A DNA stretch of 64,000 bases from Ypsolopha sequella (GCA_934047225.1 OW204005.1:17988396-18052395), one strand, 5' to 3'. Shown: positions 22,259 through 33,211, counted from the first letter of the stretch. Notes: generated from the sequence alone by a model not told the origin. Program-made: numbers and translations.

Positions 22259-22898
22259 ATAGACTGAGAGCTAGCAACCAAATCGGTCATGTGGCTTCAG
22301 CTGTATTGAAACTCCGTTAGCTACTTCCCTGAACAACCTTTTCCGATAATCTTCGTGCTGGCAGGCCGCGGGCGGTGGGTGCGGGTGTAGTGTGGTGGGA
22401 AAAAAAAAGAAAAAAAATGTGGGCTCAGCGACTTAAATTTTTTTTTCAAACAGTTGCTCTGTACTCCCTGTGCACCCAAAAAAAAAATTTAAATCGATCA
22501 GGTGGTGGGAAGGGGTTGCCAGCGTTAATTAAAAGTACCAAAACAATAATAATTTTCATGTGGGCTCAGATATCAGCCGGCGAACGCGTCATCGCACTCA
22601 CGGCTCACGGCGGATTTGTACTTTTAATTAATGCTGGCAGCCCCTTCCCACCACCCGATCGATTTAATTTTTTTTTGGGTGCACAGGGAGTACAGAGCAA
22701 CTGTTTGAAAAAAAAATTAAAGTCTTTGAACCCACATTTTTTTTCATTTTTTTCCCCACCACACTACACCCCCGCACCCACCGCTCGCGGCCTGCCAGCA
22801 CGAAGATTATCGGAAAAGGTTGTTCAGGGAAGTAGCTAACGGAGTTTCAATACAGCTGAAGCCACATGACCGATTTGGTCGCTAGCTCTTAGACTATA
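22259..22898. mobile_element. 640-bp palindromic element
   Basis: The arms (aatagactgagagctagc ... to about 22540, and about 22612 to gctagctcttagacta) pair over some 280 bp with a spacer of about 70 bp. Shared blocks include ctgtattgaaactccgttag, ccttttccgataatcttcgt and ctgtgcaccc with long A/T runs. A 154-codon ORF (22375-22839) crosses the whole palindrome. Its halves are reverse complements of each other, so it is not a gene. The arms are GC-rich compared with the surroundings. Confidence 0.85.
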
Positions 22899-23075
22899 AA
22901 TGCAAATGATATTAAGCGGATATCAAATTCTTAACAAACTAATGTTTATCGCAGATCATCCTTGTAAATGCGAAAGAAAGACAAATTGACATAATAAAAA
23001 GTACAAATCGGCGGAGCCCACAAATTATATTGAAGAAACCGTAATAGATTAGTAACATTACATTTGATAGACATT

Positions 23076-23714
23076 GGTGTCGATTCGGTGGAACGCGATT
23101 TAACTTATTTGACAGGACTTAACTTAATTTAAGCGTTCCGTCTTTTTCTTTCTGTATCGAAAAGAAAAAGACAGGACGCTTGAAATGAGGTTAGTCCTAT
23201 CAAAATAAGTTAACGGGACACCTGACGCTAGAACATCAACAACACCAGGTTTTCAAGGGTTCATTGGAAGAAACTAGGTCTCTCCTCATATTGAAGAAAA
23301 TATATTTGATTTATCGATCTTTTATCTAGGGACTCCACCTATAAACAATGTTTTAAGATTTATACTTTTGTCAAAAAAAATATTTTTTCCACCCTCTTTT
23401 CTTTGGTTTTCAAACGTTCGTTTCAAAAACGCGGTTAAGAGATCAACTTGTTTTTAAAAAAAAATAGGCAATAGAAATATGAAGGGATGTTACTTAAATC
23501 CAATATTTTTTCCCTAAAACACACCAATTTGTTGCTTCGCTGCGTGATCACTAGTATTACGCGTACAAGAACAAGAGGCCAAAGATCTAACATATAATCG
23601 CCTCTATGGAAAGCAAATAAGGTATTTGCCATTAGACTTATTGTGCTGGACGGGTAATAAAAAAGTTGCTAGGTTATGCCATCCTCTTAAGTCGTGTTGC
23701 ACCGAATCGACACC
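23076..23714. mobile_element. 639-bp non-autonomous DNA element with ATT duplication
   Basis: The ends ggtgtcgattcggtggaac and gttgcaccgaatcgacacc are inverted repeats of about 28 bp with a few mismatches, flanked by ATT on both sides (23073-23075 and 23715-23717). Inside, 23096-23217 is a hairpin (gtctttttctttc / gaaaagaaaaagac). Truncated relatives are at 92-195 and 19697-20125. There is no transposase. Confidence 0.75.
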
Positions 23715-23717
23715 ATT

Positions 23718-25082
23718 AGTACGTTTACATACACCAATAAAGTTATTGCGCATCCAATAAAAGTTCCCGGTGATATTTTTTAGCAATGTTTTCTCAAATC
23801 TTATCTTAATTAAGGATCTAAATGTATTTCCACCCCCTGATTGCATGACATCCGACATCCTCGACATCCTGTCGCAGAAAAACAAACTGTAATTAAGTTG
23901 ATCTCCCGACCCTTACGGATAAGATAATAAGACAATTTAGTAGCGGAACTTAACCTTTCTAACCAAATGATCGAATTTACACAATTTTATCATAAATTTA
24001 GAGGTCCTGTTGTCAATGTGTGACCTTCGAATGGAACTATCACTTCCAATAGATTATCTTATTATTTAATTTGCATGGAAATGTAATTTTATTCTGATTC
24101 TTTCGGTGGTACTAATTATAAGGAATTGGATTAAAAAAAATCAAAATTAAATAAACATCTGAGACTTTATAGGTACCTAGTGGATTAATGAATAAATCAG
24201 TCATTTATTTGTTAAAAAGAATGTCACTTAAGAACTCTACATAAATACACGTAAAATGGGTCAAATACCCTTTGCAATTTACAGTATACATTAAAAAAAA
24301 TCTGGAACATAAAATTATAAGTAGTATTGGAAGATAAAATGCCCGTAAATATAATGAAAACAAAGATAATACCTAGTTAATTTCAATGGTTTTATTATTA
24401 TTGGAATATTTTTTATCCTTTAAATGATATTATACTTTTTTTTTCTTTTTTTTAAATGGCATATACGGACTCCTTTTTAAAAAAGGTCAGTTTTGCCAGC
24501 GTCAAGTGATATTAAAAGAAAAGTATAATAAGAAGAACGAAGGGACGAATTATTACCTCTTGAGAGAAATAGAATAATAGTAAATATAAAAATCAAATAA
24601 ATTACTAATCAATTTGTCAATAAATTTGTACGTTGTCATTCAAAAAGTTTGCATCTGATTGACATTTAAAAAAATATGAAAAAATTTGAACACTTTGAAA
24701 AAAAAATGTTTGCATAACGCCAGGGTAGACACTGTCTACCCTAGAAAGAACATTTTCATATCAATTTTTTTTTTCATTTGTTTATTTAAGTTTATTCATA
24801 TTTTTTTATTGTCAAACTTGACCTTCTGGTTGCTTTTCCGGAAAAAAGTTCTATGCACGCCACTGGGTACAAGCGAATCGTTAAGGGAACATCAATTTAG
24901 TTTTACAGCGAAATTAATTGTAGTGTATACTTACGAGTATTAATTATATATTTAAAAAAAATACTTTACATGTAGCTTATATACATATATTTTAGTTCCA
25001 TACAGTCATGTCCAAGGGTAACCCCAGTCACTGCTGGGAAACTAAATTTAATTTAGCGAAAATAAGAAAAATATTCATCAGT
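23718..25082. other. AT-rich stretch without a recognised gene
   Basis: A perfect short palindrome agggtagaca-c-tgtctaccct lies at about 24723-24743. The ORFs at 23604-23885 and 24686-24943 show no family features. Confidence 0.55.
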
Positions 25083-26343
25083 CCTTGTTTCTGGTTACTT
25101 ACAGTATACAGGGTGGCGACTGTTTCTGGTTACTTACAGTGTACAGGGCGGTGAATGTTTCTGGTTACTTATAGGACGTCGAATGTTTCTGGTTACTTAC
25201 AGTATACAGGGTGGCGAATGTTTCTGGTTACTTACAGTGTACAGGGCGGTGAATGTTTCTGGTTACTTATAGGACGTCGAATGTTTCTGGTTACTTACAG
25301 TATACAGGGTGGCGAATGTTTCTGGTTACTTACAGTGTACAGGGCGGTGAATGTTTCTGGTTACTTATAGGACGTCGAATGTTTCTGGTTACTTACAGTA
25401 TACAGGGTGGCGAATGTTTCTGGTTACTTATAGTGTACAGGGCGGTGAATGTTTCTGGTTACTTATAGGACGTCGAATGTTTCTGGTTACTTACAGTATA
25501 CAGGGTGGCGAATGTTTCTGGTTACTTATAGTGTACAGGGCGGTGAATGTTTCTGGTTACTTATAGGACGTCGAATGTTTCTGGTTACTTACAGTGTACA
25601 CTGTACTGGTTGGCGAATGTTTCTGGTTACTTACAGGACGTCGAATGTTTCTGGTTACTTACAGTGTACACTGTACTGGTTGGCGAATGTTTCTGGTTAC
25701 TTACAGGACGTCGAATGTTTCTGGTTACTTACAGTGTACACTGTACTGGTTGGCGAATGTTTCTGGTTACTTACAGTGTACACTGTACTGGTTGGCGAAT
25801 GTTTCTGGTTACTTACAGGACGTCGAATGTTTCTGGTTACTTACAGTGTACACTGTACTGGTTGGCGAATGTTTCTGGTTACTTACAGGACGTCGAATGT
25901 TTCTGGTTACTTACAGTGTACACTGTACTGGTTGGCGAATGTTTCTGGTTACTTACAGGACGTCGAATGTTTCTGATTACTTACAGTGTACACTGTACTG
26001 GTTGGCGAATGTTTCTGGTTACTTACAGGACGTCGAATGTTTCTGGTTACTTACAGTGTACACTGTACTGGTTGGCGAATGTTTCTGGTTACTTACAGGA
26101 CGTCGAATGTTTCTGGTTACTTACAGTGTACACTGTACTGGTTGGCGAATGTTTCTGGTTACTTACAGGACGTCGAATGTTTCTGGTTACTTACAGTGTA
26201 CACTGTACTGGTTGGCGAATGTTTCTGGTTACTTACAGTGCACAGGTTGGCGAATGTTTCTGGTAAATTATAGGACGGCGAATGCTTCTGGTTACATACA
26301 GTCTACAGGGCGCCGAATGATTCGTTCGCTGGTACAGGGTGGC
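25083..26343 (+). repeat. Satellite array with two higher-order periods
   Basis: Every subunit starts gaatgtttctggttacttac (or ...ttat). From about 25157 to 25572 subunits of 35, 35 and 28 bp form a 98-bp unit, seen by starts at 25155, 25253, 25351, 25449 and 25547. From 25573 to about 26240 subunits of 42 and 28 bp form a 70-bp unit, with one extra 42-bp subunit near 25755. The 42-bp form holds the perfect palindrome acagtgtacactgt and the 28-bp form holds gacgtc. The edges decay. Long plus-strand ORFs exist in more than one frame because the units lack stops. They are not proteins. Confidence 0.95.
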
Positions 26344-27185
26344 TAAATAAAATAATTTATTTAAACTTTCTCTTCTCAAACTAATTAGATCAGATTCTCC
26401 TGATATGAATCGGTCTCATTATTATCACTAAAACAATTAAATCAAACAATAGGTTGCAGGCAAGATCGCGGGTTGAAAATATTAATATACGGACGGACGT
26501 CGTCAAACAGAATTCAGTTTCCTAACAAATTCCTAAAAACATCACAAGCTCCACTTCTCTAATCAGAAGATGATTCAACGGTTACAACAGTTTCTTATCT
26601 GAATCTTTCATACAAGTCAGTGTTGCCAACCTATCTCAACATCATTGGCTGTCGACCAACACTTTAGAAAGGCACCACGATTGCCATTCTTGACCGCCTG
26701 CTGAAGCATGAGCCCAGTAAATATCAGTTGTGGATCTCGTTGGAGACCTGTTACTCTAATAAGATACCTGAGAACGGTTGCAGCCAGGGAATGAGCGTGT
26801 GGAAAGGTGACGTAGTAAAATATTCTTATTAAGAATCATAAGAATGAGAATAACAAGCAATTTTTACACAGTGGCTTATATAATACTATGCACATGTTGA
26901 TAGCATCTGCTGTTGAAAAGGTGATTAGCCTGTATCTCAGCATACAGCGCCTCTATCTCCACGTATGTAGTATTTATATATAGCCAAAATAGGAAAACAA
27001 TTGAAACTTAAAATTAATTTGTAAGAGCATTTTAAATAACATGTCTACAAAAATCTTAAACGCTACATAAATAACTTGATAAGTGTAAGAAGTTTAGGTC
27101 CTCTCTTTGTGTGAAATGGGGGTATGTGTGAGTGCGTGTGAGAGGGTGAGTAAGATATAGAGTAAGTACACACACACTGGACAGG
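26344..27185. other. No recognisable gene
   Basis: Mixed composition; nothing identified. The last 60 bases (gtgtgagtgcgtgtgagagg region) are GT-rich and may already belong to the LINE that follows. Confidence 0.5.
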
Positions 27186-27730
27186 GCGACCTTCACTCTG
27201 GCTGTAAGTCTGCGCCTTGGTGCCAAAATAAACGAAGCACATCGCTGCCGTTGCGGAGTTAGTGTCGACCAGCTTGGTCATCATGGCCTTTCATGCCAGC
27301 GCAGTGCTAGGCGTCTGTCACGTCACGCCAGCCTTAATGACATCATCCGCCGGGCTCTTGCCAGCGTTAACGTGCCAGCTACCCTAGAACCTCCAGGTCT
27401 AGTGCGCGACGACGGCAAGAGACCCGACGGGATGACTCTTTTAGGTTGGAAGAACGGGCGGCCATTGGTGTGGGACGCGACCTGTGTAGATACACTGGCC
27501 CCATCCCGCATCAATGCGACCTCCACTAGCGGACTAGCCTCGCAATCCAACGAGGTAACGCCACCAGCCTGCTGGGGACCCTCCTCTGCGACAGCGATTT
27601 AAACAATATTTTTCATTTAATTTAGTCTATTTTTAATTTTATATTCTTTGTAGTTAGTGTATATTTTAAGTATTATTTATAATTAAGTATTATTTATGTT
27701 ATTTAAGTTTCTTGTTAATAAAATTATTTC
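27186..27730 (+). pseudogene. LINE-type ORF C-terminus with internal deletion
   Basis: The frame from 27186 reads [20 protein letters not shown], then [20 protein letters not shown], a C-x-C ... H-H-x-x-x-C cluster. [13 protein letters not shown] follows, then [10 protein letters not shown] and [14 protein letters not shown], a PD-(D/E)XK nuclease-like arrangement that I remember from retroelement proteins. After CVDTLAPS the protein should run much longer. Here it jumps to the family's extreme C-terminus in a shifted frame: [20 protein letters not shown], then LNNIFHLI, stop at 27625. So the copy has an internal deletion and a frameshift. A poly(A) signal aataaa lies at 27718. The same C-terminus is at 31584-31721. 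The LINE clade is not assigned. Confidence 0.6.
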
Positions 27731-28337
27731 ACACATATTATATATATAATATAAATACATATTTAACAAACAACGGATAATAGGTCTTCCGTGTCATCAT
27801 ACGAAAGTTTTTGATTTACGATGGCGAAGTGGAAAGTAAGTAGATAAATGAGTAAATTAAATTTTTCGATTAAAGGCTTAACCTCAATAACAGATCGCTT
27901 TCTAGTTTCAGTAGAGTTCTTTGACTTTTCAAAACGCACACGCGACGATTAGCGACAGCTCTCATTTCAAATTTTGTGTGTAAAAAGATAGTTACTCGTA
28001 CATATAGCTCATAAAGCTGTTTCTTCTTTTCACTGCCATTCTTCATTTGTTCTCACTTCTACCATTCCGAAGATCTAAAGGAGAAAGATGAATGAGAATG
28101 AAGTAAGGAAATAGTACGGTGCGACCTGACCAAATGTGTGACATACTGAAGAAGGGCCAAGTCAAATACAACGTTAAGAGCAGTGACGCGACCATTCAGT
28201 TGAGGACGTGGCCAAATGTGATGCTGTTTCATTTCTTGTAAAACTTGTTTGAGGAGAAACATGATTTTGGCAAAATTGCGGACGTTTTCAAATATATTTT
28301 TAGTTATTATTAATCTTGATAACATTTTCGATATTAA
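27731..28337. other. No recognisable gene
   Basis: The minus-strand ORF 28059-28379 gains its first codons from the MITE at 28338 and is not credited. Confidence 0.5.
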
Positions 28338-28498
28338 AGCCGATTCTGAAGGCTTTAATTTTAGTTTTAGTGCTGTCAAAACTTTATTTTTTCCAAAGCA
28401 ATTTAGCTTCTAGTCCTTACATTAAAGGACTATTTTGCAATGAAGAATATTTAGTTTTGACAGCACTAAAACTAAAATTAAAGCCTTCAGAATCGGCT
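28338..28498 (-). mobile_element. 161-bp MITE, copy 2 (core inverted)
   Basis: It has the same ends as 10981-11141. The core (ccaaagcaatttagcttct ... ctattttgcaatgaag) is the reverse complement of copy 1's core. The length is identical. Confidence 0.9.
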
Positions 28499-29098
28499 AT
28501 ATTGTACTTGTATTAATTTTTAATTTATTATCTAAAACAATCAAAGCACATTCGGCTACACTTTCGGGTTAAACCCGTTAAATCTACGTATTTTAGGGGT
28601 TTGTTGTTAAAATATTACTCACTTTTCACATCTTTAGTTCCAATTAAACATATATCTAGATAAAGTTAATGGCCTTAGCCTAAGATATTACAGTAACATT
28701 CCATAGACATATAATTTTATTAAAACTCGCGTGAGTTTTCAAACGGGCACTATTGACAACGACGGTGAACGCCGCGTCATAATCCTAAGAACGACACTCC
28801 CCTTGATAATGCTGAAATTGTATCGGTGAAACGGTTGGCATATAGTCAACAACAATCACACTTAAATGTTCAAGCCGTATGAAATAATAATTCCATAGAA
28901 ATCTCACAATTTTCTGTTAGCTTTTGTATGGAGGTTTGCGCGTGATGGCGCCTCTTGAAAGTAACTTACATGACTCGATTGATAAATGTAGAAAGAGCGA
29001 AAGAGTCAGGACATGGAGATCTGTAGTTTCTGCCTACCTCTCTGGGAGACATGACTTAATTTATGCCACGGAGACTCCTTTCATGCACTCTATGAGCC
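28499..29098. other. No recognisable gene
   Basis: The ORF 28924-29118 is in a different frame from the LINE remnant that follows and has no recognisable feature. It could be LINE 3' coding DNA too decayed to read. Confidence 0.45.
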
Positions 29099-29230
29099 AG
29101 ACCATACCTCATTCCTAAAATTTACAACGAGATACCGTTATGCATTCGAAAGAGCGGCAGCAAAAATATATTTAAATCTAAGTTAATAAAACATATATTT
29201 CAAAAACTTGAACAAAATAGAAATTATTGA
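29099..29230 (+). pseudogene. LINE reverse-transcriptase ORF, last 43 codons
   Basis: The frame reads RPYLIPKIYNEIPLCIRKSG, then SKNIFKSKLIKHIFQKL to a stop at 29228. 'P-IYN-LP--IR-----FK--LK--L' is the typical C-terminal tail of Jockey/CR1-type LINE polymerases. The 3' UTR runs to the gaaagaaagaaa tail at 29363. A diverged version of the same tail (KVYNSLPFKIKLL) is in the LINE at 51930-53160. Confidence 0.6.
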
Positions 29231-29360
29231 ACAAATTTACAAATTTACAAATTTATCTGTAAAAGCAAGTGTTACATAAAAAGTCAGTTATAAAGATAAA
29301 ATGTTATAATGTTAAAGAAAGTGTATTAAAATATGTGAGATGATATATGTAAGACATTAT

Positions 29361-29590
29361 TTGAAAGAAAGAAAGAAAGAAAGAAAATAAATTTATTGGC
29401 GCGTTTACAAAATAATAAAAAGAACTTATAGCTAACACAGTAGAAAAGGTTTATTTAAGTAGGGAGTAATCTATAGATAAAAATAACACGACAAAAGGAT
29501 GTAGCTCAGCTATGTGCCATCCAAAACATGCTTTGGTTGGCGCTGGTTTTCAGCTACCTCCGTTACAATTGCCTGATAAGGTTTTAACGA
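29361..29590 (-). mobile_element. Retroelement 3' end with (TTTC)n tail, tail-to-tail with the LINE
   Basis: The microsatellite gaaagaaagaaagaaagaaa, then ataaatttattggc is shared between the plus-strand LINE ending here and a minus-strand element whose body (to about 29590) resembles 20560-20720, including gctggttttcag. Confidence 0.45.
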
Positions 29591-30572
29591 GTTGTTAACA
29601 ATTTTATTTACTAAATTGAAAAAATCAATAAAAATTGGCAGAAATGGCTTATAACTAAATTAAAGACAAAAAACAATAAAAAAAAAGGTAATTAGTATAT
29701 ACAGCTATAGACTTATTAGTAGGGTGTATAGTCTTAAGCATTGTAGGCTTTCCAAGGATGTTTCAAATGTCCAGTGTCCATTTGCTTTTTCATAAAAATT
29801 ATTAAGTGAGATAGCGTAAAAACAGTTAAAATGACGTATTGTACAAAAAGGGGAGATATTTCTGCAGTTTGGCGGGATATAATATGTATCTAATGAGCTG
29901 TTAAGGAAGTGAATAAACGATTATTATTATTATTATGTGATGTTATGTGAGGATAAATCGCTCCTTCCACAGCCCCAACTGCGCCAAATAGCAAGATGAC
30001 ATGCATCGCTGACACCACGCGTGTCGGATTGCTATACGACAGTACAAATTGCACGTCTAGGCCTTCACTTAGTGGACTGTCATTGATTGGAGAAGAGAGC
30101 ATGAACACTGATCAGGTATTAGGAGGTAATAGGTGTTACGGTAATAGCAGAATTAGAGCGCGACTGGCGAAGATAGGAGGTCTGGCCCTCAGCAAGGAGT
30201 ATGGTGACACTGGTCCAGATTCAAATAAGTATATAGTACCCACAGACCACTTAGCTAATATACATCCTATCAACCACGGACAAGTGAGAATATTTTTCGG
30301 AGGATGTTTTTCAATATTCTTGTTAGCGTATTTATACCAATACGACATCCAAAAAATTTTTTTAAACAAGTCTGAAACACGTTGTTTTGTTCTTAAAAAA
30401 AAACCGTTTTTTTTTCAACCCTGGTTAAGTGCCTCCTTTGTAACATATTTTTAATGTCCTGTTAATTTTTAATGTCACTTGTTTTTCACAGTTCACGCTC
30501 GGAGCACCTTTGACACCCCTTTGGGGATTCTTGTCGTGGTGATATATTTATATATATAAATATATATGTAAT
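29591..30572. other. Unassigned; one 152-codon ORF of unknown nature
   Basis: The plus-strand ORF 29996-30454 has a credible middle (RARLAKIGGLALSKEYGDTG, then IVPTDHLANIHPINHGQ) but ends in A/T-run-encoded residues. An antisense ORF overlaps it. I recognise neither. It may be a fragment of an element-encoded protein. (TA)n-rich palindromic DNA precedes the next MITE. Confidence 0.35.
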
Positions 30573-30991
30573 AGATCTTTACATATGAAATTGCCGAAAT
30601 TTTCTTACAGATTCATGAGTTCATATTCCTGTAATCCAATAGCAATTTTAATTATTTGTTTTTTGTTTGAAAATTGATTTCAAGGTTTATCATCTACGTA
30701 TTAAATTTTGTTTTTATATTCAGTTTCATTGTAAAAATTAAATCTTCAAAAACAGTTCGTCCTAAATACTATCCATTTCCATGATACGATTCGTAATATC
30801 TTTTTACAGCTGACATTTTTCAAAAACTAAATTAATGTTGCTGTTAAGCTCAATGTTATCTCATTCATAAACTAAAGAAATTATAAAATTTGTATTTGTC
30901 ATTCCTAATAAAAATGATAAAATATTAGTACTGAAAATTGAGTTTCCTTCAAATTCTCTATAGAAAACGGCAATTTCATATGTAAATATCT
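30573..30991 (+). mobile_element. 419-bp MITE, intact ends
   Basis: The left end agatctttacatatgaaatt, then gccg is mirrored by the right end cggcaatttcatatgtaaat, then atct (24 bp, one or two mismatches). AAT flanks both ends and may be the target duplication. It is the better copy of the family also at 9191-9575. Confidence 0.8.
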
Positions 30992-31013
30992 AATATAAAT
31001 ATATATCAATATC

Positions 31014-31195
31014 TAGTACATTACGATACGAGAGCGATGAAACGTTCTCTGACGAGTGTGAGCTGCAATCACACGAGTCGAGAAAAAGTTTCTCGCACGA
31101 GTTTCGTATAATTTTTTATAGCACAAGTGCGGAAAATGCCGACTTTACGCACGCGCAGCGTGCTTAAAGCGGTCATTTTACGCACAGTGTGCTAT
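31014..31195 (+). repeat. Dispersed repeat, copy 2 (acgatacgagagcgatgaaa)
   Basis: It matches 8940-9098, lacking about 28 internal bases, and extends further right. There ggtcattttacgcacagtgt, then gctataaaaaat is a diverged inverse of tataattttttatagcacaa, then gtgcgg. It sits 22 bp after the 419-bp MITE. At the other locus the same two families occur in the reverse order. Confidence 0.7.
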
Positions 31196-31448
31196 AAAAA
31201 ATAATAATTTAAAAAAGTTCCTTCGTGGGTACGTACTGAAGCACTTCTACCGTTCCTCATTTTTCCGGCTAACATCCCACAACATCACTTGATCTTGTGG
31301 CACACCGCAGCATCCCGCTAAGATGATGCGCGGACGCATCACGCCATGTTCCACGAATGAGAGTTATCTGATAAATGACCCTGGATAACTGTCGGTCTAG
31401 AGAGTTTAACGGTTTACCTGGAATGTGTAAGGTATTCCATTTAACGAA
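31196..31448. other. No recognisable gene
   Basis: The minus-strand ORF 31269-31481 (70 codons) is not recognisable. Confidence 0.45.
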
Positions 31449-31555
31449 GCAAAATTCAAATTCAAATAGTTTATTTTGCAAAGCAGGTATAGATATTACA
31501 CTTTTTACAAGTCAAATTTAATCTATTAAAGAAAATATATGTAAGAAAATAATAA
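31449..31555 (-). mobile_element. Retroelement 3' end (caaattcaaat type)
   Basis: caaaattcaaattcaaatag, then tttattttgcaaagcagg read backwards gives an AATAAA-like signal followed by a tttgaattt-type tail. That is the usual end of a lepidopteran LINE/SINE group. Only the non-coding end is here. Confidence 0.4.
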
Positions 31556-31583
31556 ATGTACATGAACTAAATTAAAGGTCGAC

Positions 31584-31840
31584 GCTTCGGGTGACCGAAA
31601 GGCTGGGGCCTATTTTGGCCAAAGAATAAGCCTGGCCATCCAGCGTGGCAACGCCGCTAGCCTTTTGGGCACCCTCTCCAACGACGGCGACGATTTGGCC
31701 AGCATTTTTTACCTTGTGTAAATATTTTATGTTTAGTTTAGTTTAGATTAATTTATTTTAGTCCCCCCTTTTTTTTTACTATTTTAATGTTATTTAAGTT
31801 AATTGTATTGAATAAAGACTTCAAAGTAAAAAAAAAATTA
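31584..31840 (+). pseudogene. LINE-type ORF, last 45 codons and 3' UTR
   Basis: The frame reads [20 protein letters not shown], then [20 protein letters not shown], then IFYLV and a stop at 31719. The C-terminal phrase LAIQRGNA(A/T)SLLGTL is identical in layout to the 27-kb copy. A poly(A) signal aataaa at 31811 and an A run at 31826 mark the 3' end. It is 5'-truncated, as usual for LINE insertions. Confidence 0.65.
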
Positions 31841-32129
31841 ATGGTTTATTTAATTTATGTATAAATATATATTCGATTAAAATGACAGGTAAAATATATA
31901 TTATACAAGGTAAAATCCAATCAACCGCCCGAACCCACACCGGAGACCCGGCCAGGGACCAGGAACAAGGTTCAATGATCACCAACCGACATAGACTAAA
32001 CTAAAACACAGATACCAATTAATACAAAAAAAAAACGGCCGTATTGTGGATGATAAATTTAATTTTGTCATTTTTTTCGTGAATTTCTCAACCGCTTTAT
32101 TTTTTCTGTATACTTTACGTAACACATAC
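31841..32129. other. No recognisable gene
   Basis: AT-rich, then a moderately GC-rich patch (31920-31980), with no feature identified. Confidence 0.45.
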
Positions 32130-32828
32130 CATGATTTTTTTCATATTTTTCGGTCCACCAGTTTTGGAGATAAGGGGGGGGAAATACAATTTTTTATAGT
32201 TTTTCAAGGATTTCTCGAAATAGATGCAATTAAATATAGCCAAATTATATATTTTTACAATCAGCTTTTTAATACCTATAATTTGATACCTGTATTGCAT
32301 TATTATAATTTTTTTTTAATTGATAACCTTTTTTTTATATTTCTCATTTGTGCTCAACTTTTTTTGAATTCCTATAATTTTCCTGTAATTGGCCAGTTAT
32401 GACCTATAATCAATATTTGTTTCATATTTTTCGGTCTACCAGTTTCGGAGATAAGGGGGGGAGACATACATATGTTTGTGTTTTTTAAAGATTTCTCGAA
32501 ACTAGAGCTAGTAAACATAGTAAAAGTATCAATTTTTACAATAAACTTTTTGATATCTACAATTTAATACCCATATTGTATTTTTAGGATAATGTTTTTT
32601 ATTTTTCTCACTTTTGTTTTGGATATATATTAAACAATTTCAAACTTTCATGTTTTTTTACACCGTGATATGTGGACAAATTAATGCTGTTTTTGTGCCA
32701 AATTTGATCTCTTTATCTTTAACGGTGCTAAAGTTATGAGGCTGTGACATACGGACGGACGGACGGACAACGGAGTCTCACCATTAAGGTTCCTTTTGTA
32801 CCTTTTAGCTACTACGGAACCCTAAAAA
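32130..32828 (-). mobile_element. Non-autonomous repeat with an internal diverged duplication
   Basis: The block ttcatatttttcggtccacc, then agttttggagataagggggg (32140-32345) is repeated in diverged form at 32422-32605. The right end (acatacggacggacggacgg, then caacggagtc ... ctactacggaaccctaaaaa) is the inverse of the left end of the retroposon at 3583-3886. The ORF 32046-32402 lies within the first block and consists of T-run-encoded residues. Confidence 0.6.
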
Positions 32829-33207
32829 ATTCAGAGCTTCCAATATTGCAGTTTTTGATTTCAACAACGTTTTGAACATGATTCATGAGTCCTTCGTCAA
32901 ATTGCTCATATAGTTAAATAATTTGGCCCAAGAAGGCTGTCCTGGTTACACACGTGAAATCTGCTTATGTAAGTTGAGAGGACAGGGCTGTCTGTCTGTG
33001 ACCTGTTGGTATTATTTCCTTTATCCGTAACGTTGTGTTCCTGTGCCACCGCAGAAAGTACTGTCGGTTCAAGAAATACTGCGGTTTTTTTAAACATATA
33101 CACCGTTCAAGCCACAACAAGTAGTGAGATCTCAGGCAGATCCAAGTTTAGCATTTTTATATATCTGATAAATGGTGCAACATTTAAATATTAAAGCAAG
33201 CACCATC
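32829..33207. other. No recognisable gene
   Basis: ORFs of about 62-65 codons on both strands have no recognisable features. Confidence 0.5.
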
Positions 33208-33211
33208 TTAA

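Noticed and set aside
22375..22839. 154-codon ORF
   Set aside because: It spans both arms of the 640-bp palindrome; its halves are reverse complements.
25083..26343. CRISPR-like array
   Set aside because: There are no unique spacers: all of the sequence between repeats is itself repeated, and the context is eukaryotic.
25547..26346. Overlapping plus-strand ORFs of up to 250 codons
   Set aside because: They are readings of the satellite in shifting frames; unit lengths of 98 and 70 bp are not multiples of three and there is no start or splice context.
28059..28516. 106- and 66-codon ORFs
   Set aside because: Their ends are made of MITE inverted repeats and the frames encode the same terminal phrase on both strands.
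32046..32402. 118-codon Phe-rich ORF
   Set aside because: It is encoded by T-rich repeat DNA inside a non-coding element; the hydrophobicity is compositional.
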